NCBI GenBank assembly: GCA_034670405.1
Contig: JAXDDX010000173.1
Location: 186,001-250,000 of the forward strand
DNA length: 64,000 nt
From: Hoplostethus atlanticus
Lineage: Eukaryota; Chordata; Actinopteri; Trachichthyiformes; Trachichthyidae
Reading direction: 5' to 3'
Part shown: piece by piece, positions 23,288 to 36,384 of the stretch
How the letters are laid out: every line of letters begins with the position of its first letter
Numbering within the stretch: position 1 is the stretch's first letter
Program-made: the position numbers and the translations under genes
Notes under the pieces: generated by a model
Database searches by the model: none
What the model saw: only the letters and a program-made list of their open reading frames with translations
Told to the model about the DNA's origin: nothing

Positions 23288-24680
23288 TACACTCACCAGC
23301 CACTTTATTAGGTACACCTATCTAGTACCGGGTAGGACCCCCTTTTGCCTCCAGAACAGTCTGAATTCTTCACGGCATGGATTAAACAAGGTGCCCTTCT
23401 GCACACCACTGTTGTAAATCGTTGTTATTTGAGCATTTGTGGCCTTTTTGTTAGCTTGAACAAGTCTGCCCATTCTCCTCTGACCTCTCTCATTAACAAG
23501 GTGTTTTTGGCCACAGAACTGCCCCTCACTGGATGTTTTTTGTTTATCGCACCATTCTCTGTAAACTCTAGAGACTGTAGTGCATGAAAATCCCAGGAGG
23601 GCAGCTTATTTATTTTATTTTTTATTTTATTTTATTGTTTATTTAACAGGGACAATGCACAATACATTTATTGTACCAGATATAGCTAAAAGCTAATTTT
23701 CATCTGTAGTCCCTGGGCAGAGGCCACTAATGATGCGCAGGTTACAGAAGTAAAAGATTTAAAAAATCAGTTGTAGTGAGTCTAAACCTTACATTTTGTG
23801 AAGACACAGTAAAACACATTATAAAACACTAAGAAACCAAACCAAAAATAACAACCCCCTAAAAACAAACAACAGAGGAACAATACTAAATTCCCACTCT
23901 GGATCACACAATCAGCAATCCCAACACCATTAAAAACAGACAGTTCATTCGTACAAGAAACCAACCAAACACTCAGTTCCAATGCTGGCCAAATTCAGCG
24001 TCTCTTTGTTCAATGATCACAGACCTGATTGTCCTTCAACCATGTTTTCACACTAAATTTAAAATGTTTAAAAGTACTGCACTCTCTACTACTAATTGGT
24101 AAAGAAATCCACATCCTGACTGCCTTAACTGAGAAGCACTTTTGCCCAAATGCTGTATACCAAAATTTTACATTACAATCCCCTCTAGAGGAAGCTCTTG
24201 TTAACCTTGAGCCAGCTCTACATGTTGTTACAAACTGTTTAAGAGGTTGTGGTGCTAGATTGTTTATGATCTTATATAGTAAGCCAACATTGGCCATAAA
24301 CATACAATTTTCAAATGTTAAAAGATTGTACTTTTTAACTATATTGCAGTAATGATAAAAGTTCGTTTTTTTATCCAGAATTTTCAATGCTTGCTTGTAC
24401 AAACTATGAAGTGGTTGCATTAGTGTACTATTTGTCTGAGACCAGGTTGTAATACAATATGAAATATGTGACAATACCATTGCGTGCATGTACAGTTTTG
24501 CTGCATCTGTTGTTTCTGAGATGCTGGAACCACCACATCTGGCACCAACAATCATGTCAAAGCCACTTAGATCACGCAACTTGCCCATTCTAATGTTATT
24601 TCGAACAAAAAATTAAACCACTTCACCATGTCTGCATGGTTTATATATTGAGTTGCAGCCACACGATTCGCTATGATCAG
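23288..24680 (-). mobile_element. Tc1-like element with N-terminal transposase remains, split by a LINE
   Basis: The left end contains ccagccactttattaggtac, a terminus common in fish. On the minus strand 24588-24500 encodes MGKLRDLSGFDMIVGARCGG SSISETT, a helix-turn-helix start. The continuation SRVYREW and related codons lies at 23605-23330. The two halves are separated by the LINE at 23606-24500, which shows the order of insertion. The matching right terminus is absent, so the element is truncated near 24680. Confidence 0.75.
23606..24500 (-). mobile_element. 5'-truncated LINE (L2/Rex1-like), with 3' UTR
   Basis: The minus strand carries the end of a reverse-transcriptase ORF (stop at 24010). 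It includes MVLSHISYCITTWSQTNS, YKQALKILDKK, and near the end AVRMWISLPISS..FKHFKFSVKTWLK, a C-terminal pattern of L2/CR1-group LINEs. The 3' UTR ends in an AATAAAATAAA-type tail at 23606-23640. Translation from the Tc1 host runs into the LINE in frame, making a 192-codon chimeric open frame 24010-24588. Confidence 0.75.
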
Positions 24681-24729
24681 CGCTGGCCATCAGCCATTGT
24701 TTTCAAAGTTCTTAGTTTAAAGGGAGACA

Positions 24730-25728
24730 GGCCGAATCCCAATTCTCATTTTCACCCCTACGGCTCATTTTCGAGGGCTCCCTCGCCCTTCGGCTTGGCC
24801 CTCGGAACAGAGTCACAAGGGGTAGTGGTTGAAATCTCTCCCTATGAAATGGGACAACCCTTCAAGACCCTGTTACGTCATCGATGACGTTTACGTAAAC
24901 AGACGCGACAAGTTTGTTATCGGACATTACTATGGCAATAATGGTATTATCACAGTGACATTTGCCATTCATCTGATGGCGATAGAAAAGCATGGACGCT
25001 CGCGATTCGTTCACAAATTATACGTTTCACGCTACTAATCAATCAAACAAGTCATCAAATAAAAAAGACCACTGCTTCATTACCGGGCCACTTCATGACA
25101 GAATAACGTTAGCGGTGCTCTGTAGGCTAGCAAGCCGTGCTCCTAACGTTACCCTGCCAGTCTGCACTGATATTAGAGGAGCCGTAACAAGTGCAGCAAC
25201 TTCGCTGCTGGACTTTAGTTATATTTCGGGCATCATATGCCATCAAAGGGGGGAAATGCAACATGGAAATATGTCAAAATGCGGGACTGTCATGCACAAA
25301 TCAGCCTAAAAACAATGTTGTAACCTTAACTAGCGAGGTAGAGACATCGGCATACTAGCGATTTTTTGTTATGCATGTTATAAAGAAAAGGTCTATAATA
25401 CATTGAAATGACATTAAACTAAGATAATACGACGGTTAGAATATTTTTTAAATCTTTATTAATGAAGAAAATACTACATTTGTGGTTTCCTTTTGTTGCT
25501 TGTGCGGCGTTCACCACCATTTTACCGATGATTATCGAAGATTTCTCCTAACCCTCGGTTTGTAGTGTGCCCCTGAAAAATCTTCGTTTGGAGGGCCATG
25601 TAGCCCTAGCACTTCGCCCTACCCCTCGATCCCAACAAGAATTGGGACACCCTACCCCTACATGTGAACGCGCAAAACGGAGGGGAAGGGCTAAGGGGTA
25701 GGGCGAAGGGGTGAATTGGGATTCGGCC
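24730..25728. mobile_element. 999-bp TIR element (MITE) with 3-bp target duplication
   Basis: The left end ggccgaatcccaatt and right end aattgggattcggcc are perfect inverted repeats of 15 bp. They are flanked by aca on both sides (24727-24729 and 25729-25731). Subterminal cccctacggctc/ccctcgc stretches are echoed inverted near the right end. No transposase is visible. Termini of this type are common in fish; Harbinger-like by duplication length, but superfamily is unproven. Confidence 0.82.
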
Positions 25729-26014
25729 ACAGTTTTACCCTGGCAGGCTGGCGCACAATGACAAGTTGGTCAATTTGCTCATTGTATTTTATTCAAGGAA
25801 GTAACAAATAGTTCCTCTTGGCGGATTACAAAACCTAGGTTTATTTCTCCCTCTCTCCGCAGCCTGGTAGAAACACACACCCCGCATCGCACTTGCTGCA
25901 CCTCTTTATCCTGAGTTGTAGTCTAAGTTGTAACTAGGAAGCAGGAGCATGCGCAGTAGTTGTGGGGAATATTTCTGGTTTTACATCATGTAGGGAGCTG
26001 GTTCTGAGCTCATT

Positions 26015-26300
26015 CTACTCTGAGGATCAATAGAAGGGGCTGAAATGAAGTTTCTCCATGGGGTCACTAGCTTTGACAGGTTGAGGAACTCAGTGATCCA
26101 GAAAGACCTCGGATTCAAGGTTGCTGCTCCTCCACATTGAGAGGAGGTGGTTGAGGAGGTTCAGGCTCCTGGTAAGGATGCCGCTCGCCTCCTTTTGGAG
26201 GTGTACCAGTCACAGCCAACTGGGAGGAGACCCCAGGGTAGATCCAGGACAACCTGGAGGGACTACACCTCCTAGCATGCCTACCCACTCTGCTTGCACT
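26015..26300 (+). mobile_element. RTE/Rex3-type LINE, short 3' relic
   Basis: It parallels 22680-22870: gaactcagtgatccagaa, ctcctccacattgagaggag, gttcaggctcctgg, caactgggaggagacccc and ggagggactacacctcc. It encodes degenerate C-terminal RTE residues (PTGRRPQGRSRTTWRDYTS). Confidence 0.75.
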
Positions 26301-26731
26301 GTTGCCACCACAACCCTGACCCAGATAAGCAGCTAGAAAACAGATGGACTGACTATGGAGGGTTAAATGTGACAATATTAAATAAATAAATCATTAAATA
26401 AATCATTAAATAAAATGGGAAATATATTAATAATTAATTAATTAAAATGGGAAATATAAGCTATTTAATTGTTCATTTCTACATTTATTTAATTATTTCC
26501 GCATTTATTTAATTATTTCCATATTTGATGATTTATTTATTTCATGGTTGCTGGTCTGTGTGTGCATTGTGAAATGTAAATCTGTCAACATCGTCCATCA
26601 AAGCCTGTGGGCGGAATCTAACATCTGATTGGTTTGACCGCACAGTAAGTCAAGAGCAATCGATAGCAGGCTACTCGATGTATGGGTGTCAGCTGTGTGC
26701 CTTCACATTCTCGTCCAGTTGGTGGCGGTAA

Positions 26732-27014
26732 GGCGCCAATGAGTTGGATTGCCAACCATTTCTCAACGACCAAAAAGAACACCAAGAACTTCATCAGTTA
26801 CTTGAGGAAATAGTTATGACCTTCAACTTAATGTTACAACTCATTTATCAGAATGTCGAAAAGCTGTCCAGAACTTTTGCGGGAGGCAGCCAACGTAACC
26901 CTCTAGACCCTAGTAGAATTCTAGAATGTTGCTGCAGTTCACTGAGAAAGTTAAATGAGCATTTTCTTACTCATTCCAAACAAACAGCTCTATTTAAAAA
27001 GCAAAAAGAAATTG
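26732..27014 (+). CDS. Candidate exon A of an unidentified element-borne gene
   Basis: The frame is open after a stop at 26729. It reads GANELDCQPFLNDQKEHQEL and continues through a helical, Leu/Glu-rich segment to KKQKEI, ending at GAAATTG before a GTAATT donor. The residues join in frame to exon B at 28152 (G plus TG makes Val). No ATG in this frame lies near the start, so a further upstream exon, a downstream Met, or a non-coding status is possible. The preceding ggtggcggtaaggcgccaat resembles a phrase recurrent in fish genomes near transposon-associated promoters. Function unknown. Confidence 0.35.
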
Positions 27015-27282
27015 GTAATTGAAAGTTGTTTTCCATTTTAAAGAACACATGGCAAAAGTGTACAACATGTACAACTTTCTTCAGATGGTACAAAGAAACT
27101 TTATTACTTCATTGGCATAACAGTGAAAGTTATCACATACTGTAAAACCAGTTTACAAAATGTATGACTTCAAAAGTCAACTAATCATATCCTATAATCA
27201 ATACTATTTATTTTTACTTGTATATAAATATTATCTATCTAAAAGAAGAGAGTCTCTTCAGGTTGAGATCACTAGTAACGTT

Positions 27283-28119
27283 CAGTGTTGGGCAAGCTAC
27301 TTGGAAAGTGTAGTGAGCTAAGCTACCAGTTACTCTACATTAAATGAAGCTTCACTACACTGAAGCTACCCCCCAGAGAAATGTAGCAAGCTAAGCTACA
27401 GCAACATGGCAAAAGTAGTTTACTACATCAAAGCTATTTTTTTTTTTTTTTACATTGAACCAACTTCATTCCAAGTCAATGCTGATCAGTCAAACAGATA
27501 TGCAGGCAAAAATGTTCAGTTCAATTGTTTATTAAATTACGTGTTTGAGGTCTTGGAAGTTGAGAACAGCTTCTTCTTGGGGTTGCACAGTAAGCACCTG
27601 AACGCCTCATTTTTCTCTGTTGTTTCACTTAAACTCATGTATTAGCTCAAGGTACGGCCACGGCGACTCCATTGGGATCAATTCCTCTATGTCCTCACCC
27701 TCTGCCATCTTTCCATCAAGTAAACTCAAGCTCGCGGGTCTGTATTCGCCTGCAGCAGACAAATGGACTGCATTTATATAGTCGTATTATATATATAGTG
27801 CATTTATACAAGTCGCAGGCATCAGCCCAAGGATTGGTAAGTGATGTCACCGTCACACAGAAGTGCTTCTGTCGGCTACACATAAAGGTCCGTGTATGGC
27901 GGTGGCGTCACTTACTGATCAGACCGCAGCAGAAAGCTCCGCTGCGCTTCAGCTTCAGGAATGCTTGTGTGGACGCTACCGCACTACTTGATCAATAAAA
28001 GAGCTTTGCTACTGAAAAGTTATTTGATTCAGAAAACAGCGACGCTACCACCACGCTACTGAGAAATGTAGTTAAACTAGTAACGCCGCTACTTGTAGCG
28101 ACGCTACTGCCCAACACTG
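27283..28119. mobile_element. hAT-like MITE inserted between candidate exons A and B
   Basis: The ends cagtgttgggcaagctac and gtagcgacgctactgcccaacactg form imperfect inverted repeats of a kind common in fish genomes. Flanks gtaacgtt and ggaatgtt agree at 6 of 8 bases, consistent with an aged 8-bp duplication. No transposase. Confidence 0.7.
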
Positions 28120-28151
28120 GAATGTTATATGATCCACATTTCTCCCTTCAG

Positions 28152-28338
28152 TGTCAAAATACAAGAGAAAACACCCCGTACTTCACACAGACCCATACAG
28201 AAGTCTAATAAGATCAGACAACAAAAGTCTTCAAACTTATAAGGATAAAACTCGGCATAAACTGGTCAGTCCTCCCGACGGACTCTTCGATGCACTCGCT
28301 CCCGAGAAACAGTGTCCCTCTCCGGCAGTCGCGACTAG
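28152..28338 (+). CDS. Candidate exon B of the same unidentified gene
   Basis: The acceptor tttctcccttcAG (28150-28151) and donor GTAAGT (28339) are both strong. Between them the frame stays open from exon A and reads VSKYKRKHPVLHTDPYRSLI, then a basic stretch and DGLFDALAPEKQCPSPAVAT. The peptide is Lys/Arg-rich in its first half. No further exon was identified to the right before the element ends. No known family was recognised. Confidence 0.35.
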
Positions 28339-29440
28339 GTAAGTTCCGCTATGTAATCAAGTTGATTTGTGGCTTGTTTTATCAAACAACAAGCGATTTC
28401 AATCAAAAAAACGAAACTCACAATGTCATTGTCACTTTCCATGATACATGCCGTTTCTGAATCTGTTCCACAGCATATCCTGACAGCTTCCATAAGGTTG
28501 TAAAACCGTGGGATGCGGCACAGCCATTTTTAGGACTACGGCGATAAGAAAATGAAACCCAGAAAAAACTACAAAATTGTCAACGTACGACCAACATTTT
28601 ACAGTTCCGGTTAATCAATGACAACCTGAAGTATATATAAAACACAGTTCAAAACTTGATTTTCTGTTTTTTTATGCATTTTTAATGATCGGAAAATGAC
28701 GGGCGCTCTTGGGCGCTATGGTGAAATATAGAACGGGCGCTCCAAGAGGCCCTGAGAAACACACCTCCGGCCACACAGTCCACTCCACAAGTCGTTGAGC
28801 AAGCATTAACATTCAACAGAAACCCTGTCCACTGAATCAGGGTTTGCAATATTAGACTATGTTCTCTGCTAATGCTAACATATTTCTAACTAAGTGAACT
28901 AAGACCTCTTGGGTAGGATCCGCCATTTTTTTGTAATAAAAACAAAGCAACAAGGAAAGATGCAGGCAAAAGCAATCGACTTAACTTGACCAACCAATCA
29001 GACGCAAGGCCCTCCCACAGGCTTTGATGGACGAGTTGACAGATTTACATTTCACAGTGCACACACAGACCAGCAACCATGAAATAAATAAATCATTATG
29101 GAAATAATTAAATAAATGTGGAAATAATTAAATAAATGTGGAAATGAACAATTAAATAGCTTATATTTCCCATTTAAATTATTAATATATTTCCCCTTTT
29201 ATTTAATGATTTATTTATTTAATATTGTCACATTTAACCCTCCATAACTGACACATCTCTTTCTATATTGTGAAAAGTTCAACATCACACTTTTGTAACA
29301 GTTTAAAAAATGACTGTGACCTAAACGAATAATAACAGGCACTGTATGAAGACCATGTGAATGAAAACCAAGATCTGCTGCATTGGTAAAATCCCCTCCA
29401 GCAGCAATTCATTCAACAGTGTTTAGCATCAGGAGATTTA

Positions 29441-31165
<1,725 letters not shown>

Positions 31166-31304
31166 CAATGCGAAAAGTTGCATTTCCCCTCAGAGATAGC
31201 CTAATCTTCGGGATGTCGGGTGTCACAGATGTCAGCGCGATACGCAGGCAGTCCTTAAGTGACTTGTGTGACAGTCGGTTTTGTTTGTGTATCTTGATGG
31301 CATT

Positions 31305-32929
31305 AATTTTTTTTTATATATATATATTTTTTTTGGCATCTTGCTTTTTATTTGACAGTCAGTAGAGAGAGACAGGAAAGATCAAGTGAGAGAGGAGGGA
31401 TGACATGCGACATAGGTCCCTTTTTTTTCTTCTTTATTTTTTATTTTCCTTTCAATTCACATTACATTTCCATTATACATCATTTCAATTCATTTTTAAC
31501 AACCATAACTTAATCCCATTCCCCTTCCTCCCAGCCAACACAAATTGTGTCTTCCAGAATTTATATGTAACACCATCCCATTCCCATCCGCCCCAATCCA
31601 TACCAACTTCACCCATTCCTCCCAGCCTGCTACCAATTAAACAGGATCCCTCCTCCCTCCCCTGCATAAATAAACATATTCCCACTGATGAAAAACTCCT
31701 TTACTTCCTTTTCTCCATACTTTCATATTAGCTCCGCATCCTGCTTCACTATTGCTTTAAATAATGCTTTTATTTTCACTTTCCGCCCCTCAAAATGTAT
31801 ACAATTCCATCTCAGCACGGCTGCGAGTCTGGCATGACTTAAAACATTATTAATTATACACACCGAACAAAAACAAACCGAACAAAAACTCCACCCTCCC
31901 TCCACGTCCAAGTCCACGCTCCAGTTGTCCCTCAACAGTTTTTTTTACAAAATCAAAGAAATCAACCAGATCAACACAATCCAAAAAATAATGCAAAAAG
32001 CTCTCATGACCACTGCTGCAGACATCACACATAGCACTTACATCATTATTTATTTTATTGAATACCACAATAGTGTATATTCTGTTATGCTTAATCAGGA
32101 AATAATTATTCTCACACTCCATATTATTATACTTTATATGCCCATTCGTCCATATTTTATTTACATCCATGCCTTCAGACACTCTGCTCCATACTTTCTC
32201 TGCTGCCCGGGTTTTATACACAGTCTACAGACTCTCACTTGTCTGTCATATATTACCCTGACATACTCCACCCCTCCCAGAGTCTCAAACTTTGCCGAGT
32301 ACGGCAACGACCTGACCTGGTTATTAAAACGGATCAGCTTTTTCTTCCCCTCCTCATCCTTCATCGTAATTTCAAACTTTCTTTCTCCCCTCACTCTGCA
32401 TCCCACCACCTCTCCACTCTTTTTTCACCTCCTTTAGCACTTCCATCATCGACACACCTTCCTTCTCCTCCACTTCCACTTCCACCGTCAACTCTTTTCC
32501 GTACTTCTCCTTCACCTTGTCTCCTCTGTTGTCACTCCGCCGTGATTTGCCATCCGTCTGTTCGCTTGTTCCGTGCCCTTTACCGCTGTCGCGATCCCTG
32601 TTTGTCTGTCCTTCTTCTCACTCCTTTCCTCTTCCTCACTGCGTCCGTCCGCGTTCTTCCTCGGCGCCATAGCTGTTCCACCTGTTGTTCCCCCCTAACA
32701 GCCTAATGCTGCCGGGGGAACCTAACCACCCACCTCTACTCCTCTCCCAAGCACTTAAGGCTTGACCAAAACCAACTTCTGTTTCCAAATTAAATTGTTT
32801 TTCTTGCACTTGTTCTCTCCTGCTTTCTGCTACTTCCTTGTCTTTGTGATTTCACACTTCTGCGCTCACATGAGATCAGGCATGCTCCATGTGGTATGCG
32901 CCTTAGACCACTGAGCCACCAAGACGCCC
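31305..32929 (-). mobile_element. tRNA-derived SINE inserted in the hAT relic, itself split
   Basis: The 12-mer cttgatggcatt at 31293-31304 recurs at 32930-32941, a target duplication within the hAT reading frame. On the minus strand the element begins GGGGCGTCTTGGTGGCTCAG then TGGTCTAAGGCGC (tRNA-like head) and ends with a tail near 31305-31420. The two ends are separated by the LINE derivative at about 31421-32845. Confidence 0.75.
31421..32845 (-). mobile_element. Internally deleted LINE (L1/Tx1-like), ORF1 start joined to ORF2 end
   Basis: A minus-strand ATG at 32670 starts MAPRKNADGRSEEEERSEKK, a charged ORF1-like N-terminus. It continues, with frameshifts, to FETLGGVEYVRVIYDRQVRV CRLC near 32220. 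Directly after, RVSEGMDVNKIWTNGHIKYN, then MCDVCSSGHESFLHYFLDC and VLSHARLAAVLRWN (31850-31750), resemble the C-terminus of a Tx1-group ORF2. Reverse transcriptase and endonuclease are absent. Plus-strand open frames here are shadows. Confidence 0.6.
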
Positions 32930-33600
32930 CTTGATGGCATTCATTGACGAAAAGGATGATTCACAGGTGTATATCGACCCAAACATTGTGAGCCCAACAT
33001 TACTGTCGCAAATTCTTCAGAGCATGTCAGCCAAAAAGAGCACAGAGATTCAGCACTGCTGAATGCATCGTTGATCTAGCTGGATGATTGGAAATCGATC
33101 AGTTCTAATTGAAAGGTCGCCTTGTCCAACAGTGGAATCACTTGTCTTGCAAGTGAAGAGAATTCTTCAACTGGCCTTGACAGCAGGTCGCGGACAAACG
33201 TGATTATATCTTTGGGGATGACGAAATCATCGAATCTGGCTGAGAAATTATCCTTCAGCTGGATCAGGAATTCACCCATCATCTCTGTGCTGCCACTTAG
33301 TCCCTCTCCCAGGTGCTTTTTCAGCTTTTTGAAGTGCAGCAGCCTACCAGATGACAGGTCTGATTGGAATAAATCAAGTTTATTTCCAAATAACTAAATA
33401 TGTGGATCAGAGAAGCAACTTTGGAGAGGAATTCCTGGTTTTCCAGAATTTCCGCCGTTTTCAATTTGCTGTTCTTGAAAAAATCCACAACTTGATCCCG
33501 CAGCTCCCAGAATCACTCAAATGCTTTCCCTTTACTCAGCAACCGCACATCGTTGTGAAGGTGGAGATCATCGCTAGTGGGTGCTGATTCTGACACAAGC

Positions 33601-34407
33601 TGTCGGAAAAAAACGGTGTTGGGTGTGTTGTGAATAATATACTTTGTACTAAGCGATGATATGCTTTGTAATAAGCAATATAATCCAGAGTGTGTGTGTT
33701 ATGATAAGTCTACAAAAATATAAAATATGTTTGATTAAGCATGTAACCTAAAAGATCATAAAGTAATCATAAAGTTTCAATAAAGCTTCAAAAAACATAG
33801 TCTAACAGTTTCCCTACAGTAATCATAAAGTTTAAAAAAAAATACAGTCTGGGGCCCTTTTTGTAATAAGGGTGTCCAGAGTCAGGCTGCAGAGGCCTTA
33901 AAAAACCAGGCGGAGCATGCGCAGACAGGAGAGGCCCAGGTGGCCATGTATAATGGTGAATAAGAATATCTCCAACGCCATGGGTTTTTCGGCCGCGATT
34001 GGACACCATTATTTAAGAATATCTCCAACGCCATGGGTTTTTCGGCCGCGATTGGACATCATTGTTTTCTTGCTGACAAAGAATATTTTCTTGCTGACAA
34101 AGCTGAAATTGATGAAAAATGGGCGTAGAATCAGTATTCTCCACCCAGTCTCCACCCAGTTTTTAGGATTTATAAGATTATGCACAGACAGTTGTACTTC
34201 AGTCTGGTTCCGGGACCAACTCGGGTTTTGTTTCTGTTGAAGAATAAAGCTCTATTGCATCGAACTCTGATCATCTCCAGTGACTTCTTTGAACCTGTTT
34301 GAGACTCCAGTAACTATAGAATCTACAGAATCGTGAAGAAGATTAAGTGTTGGCGTGGGGGTCCAGTCTTCATCACTGGCCTGAAACCTGGACTTCTTCC
34401 TCCGACA
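33601..34407 (+). mobile_element. Solo LTR (endogenous-retrovirus type)
   Basis: The 807-bp block begins TGTCGGA and ends TCCGACA. It carries a TATA-like element (ttataaga near 34170), an AATAAA signal at 34243, and a 53-bp direct repeat (33962-34014, 34015-34067) of the kind seen in U3 regions. A smaller 21-bp duplication follows. It interrupts the hAT relic. No internal viral genes and no convincing target duplication (flanks caagc and ggtgc) were seen, so this is an old or altered solo LTR. Confidence 0.6.
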
Positions 34408-34857
34408 GGTGCCTCGGACAAAATTAACGATTTTCATGACTTTTAATCTGTCACACAACACACCGTGGTGGATGAGACAGTGAAGGGCAGTAATTTGGGG
34501 TGCGATCTGTCTGTTTACCAGACCCTTATGTCTCCCGACCATTGAAGGAGCCCCATCGGTGACAACAAGTTTTACCTTTTCAAATGACAGTCAGTTCTGT
34601 TTAAACAATTCTTCTAATTTTACAATGATTATGTCCCCACTAATCTGGCCTTCCAGGGGAATTAAACCAAGCAACTCTTCTTTGAAGTCCTTGCCATCAA
34701 AATACCGGACATAAACTGTGGCAGAACGAGGTGTCTGCCATGGACAAACTGGGTGGAGTGGACTACACTCCCCAGCAGGCCACAGTCTGTCGGCCATCTT
34801 ACCCAAGCTGAACCACGTTAGCAATCAGCCAGCTGGGAGCTGATTGCAGCCAACAGA

Positions 34858-36384
34858 TAAGGCCGGGCTCAGACTAGAGGATAATTGGGCCGATTTATCC
34901 GCGATTTGCCCCTCCCGACAATCGGCAGAGTGATCTGGACAGGACCTTGTTTGGCACGATTATCTGGTAATGTGAGCGGTTTACAGATCCAATCTTAAAC
35001 CTCCAGATCTGCTCGGGGACGCATCGGGGCCACCCCGATAATATCAAACATGTTTGATATCTAGGATTTAAAATCGGGATGATTACATCACTGCTTTCCG
35101 AGCGGGACCACAATAACCAATGAGAGAGACAATCTACAAGGACACGGAAGTGAATGAAGAAACAACAACAACAAACTGTTGTACGGGTGCGTTGGACAGC
35201 TGAGATGGAGGAAAGGCTTGTAGATATGTGACAAGAACACGACATGCCTATACAACGTGTCTTCCTAGCACAAGCCCCGGATTCATTTCAGAAGTTCGGG
35301 GGCCAAAAAGAGTGTATGTGTGACTGTGTATGTGTAGCGGTAGATAGACCGGAGACTCGCACTAAACCTCTGCGGAGTAACTATAGCTTGCTTGCACCAC
35401 AGGCTGGCGGACGCCGTCATCTCCACATTTGGAGAAAGTTACAAACTGTTTGACAGCAGCAAAGAATTAGCCACTCTATTTTTGTATCAATCTGCATTAA
35501 GTACCTTTCTCTTTGGCCAAACGATCTAGCGGTCTCCTTTTTGTCTACAATTAGCTGTGCAGCTTTACCCGTCTCTATGTCCCGACAACAACCCTCCAGG
35601 CAGTCGGAGCGCTAGCCTGTTTTGGTTCAATGCCGGCGGTTTGACTGTCTCAGTGGGCACAGGGCTGCTGCTTTGGGGTTCTTCTGGCTGCCGCTGTGCT
35701 GGTCCTATGGTTGAAGGGCCAGGCTCCAACGGAGTTGTGGACGTCAGGGATGTAACATTATTAACGTTGAAGTTCAGTTTTGTTTGACTGTATTTTCCTT
35801 TCTGATGCACTGGTTCTTTTGACATGTTTGCAGAAGCATATTTGCAATATTGATAGTTAAGGTTAGTTCAGCTAGTTTAACGGCTCACTGTAAACAAGGT
35901 AACACATCACAGCATTGAAACAATTTTATTGGTTGCAATGTACACTGTATGCATTTGATTCTGTCCTCTTTGATTGGATTAAAATGTAAATATTCTTCCC
36001 GCTTTATGTCTGCTTTATTTTACCTAATGTGGGCGGTAATGCATGAAACGTCTTTTACCTTACGTGTTGCAATATAGGGGCATTTGAGGGGATACAGTGA
36101 TTCTTTCTCACTGCAAAGCATTAGTAAAGCAAGTTGCACTGGTTTCACCATGTCAGTCTACATTTTGTTTACATCTACTTCCCGGCGGTGCATTCATGCT
36201 CCCTCTGGCACGATAATCTTAGTAATATCCTCTAGTGTGATGCACCATTATTTTCAGATCTTGTAGTCTGTGCATGTTTGAGATTAGAGAGAAGAACATC
36301 TGTGAAGATTCTCCTCATGTGCGTGATGCAACCCGATTTCAAAATCATTTAGGATTTTAAAACTTGTGGTGTGAGCCCAGCTTA
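34858..36384. mobile_element. TIR-bounded DNA element inside the hAT relic
   Basis: aaggc.gggctcagac at the left end is mirrored by gtgtgagcccagctt at the right end. ctagaggata near 34875 has an inverted partner, tatcctctag, near 36226. The hAT coding sequence breaks off on both sides of a slightly larger block (about 34735-36615), so an outer insertion may enclose this one. No transposase was recognised. Confidence 0.45.

Larger units (their letters stand above)
26356..29244. mobile_element. 2.9-kb long-TIR element flanked by TA
   Basis: The left end tggagggttaaatgtgac is mirrored by gtcacatttaaccctcca at the right end, with TA on both outer sides. The arms extend about 270 bp (26356-26640 and about 28975-29244) and share ttcatggttgctggtctgtg and its complement plus catcaaagcctgtggg. 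The interior contains a hAT-like MITE (27283-28119) and a candidate split coding sequence (26732-27014 plus 28152-28338). The superfamily is not identified. Confidence 0.75.

Noticed and set aside
32239-32706. 155-codon plus-strand open frame
   Set aside because: Antisense shadow of the LINE ORF1-like sequence on the minus strand; Ser/Pro/Leu-rich without motifs.
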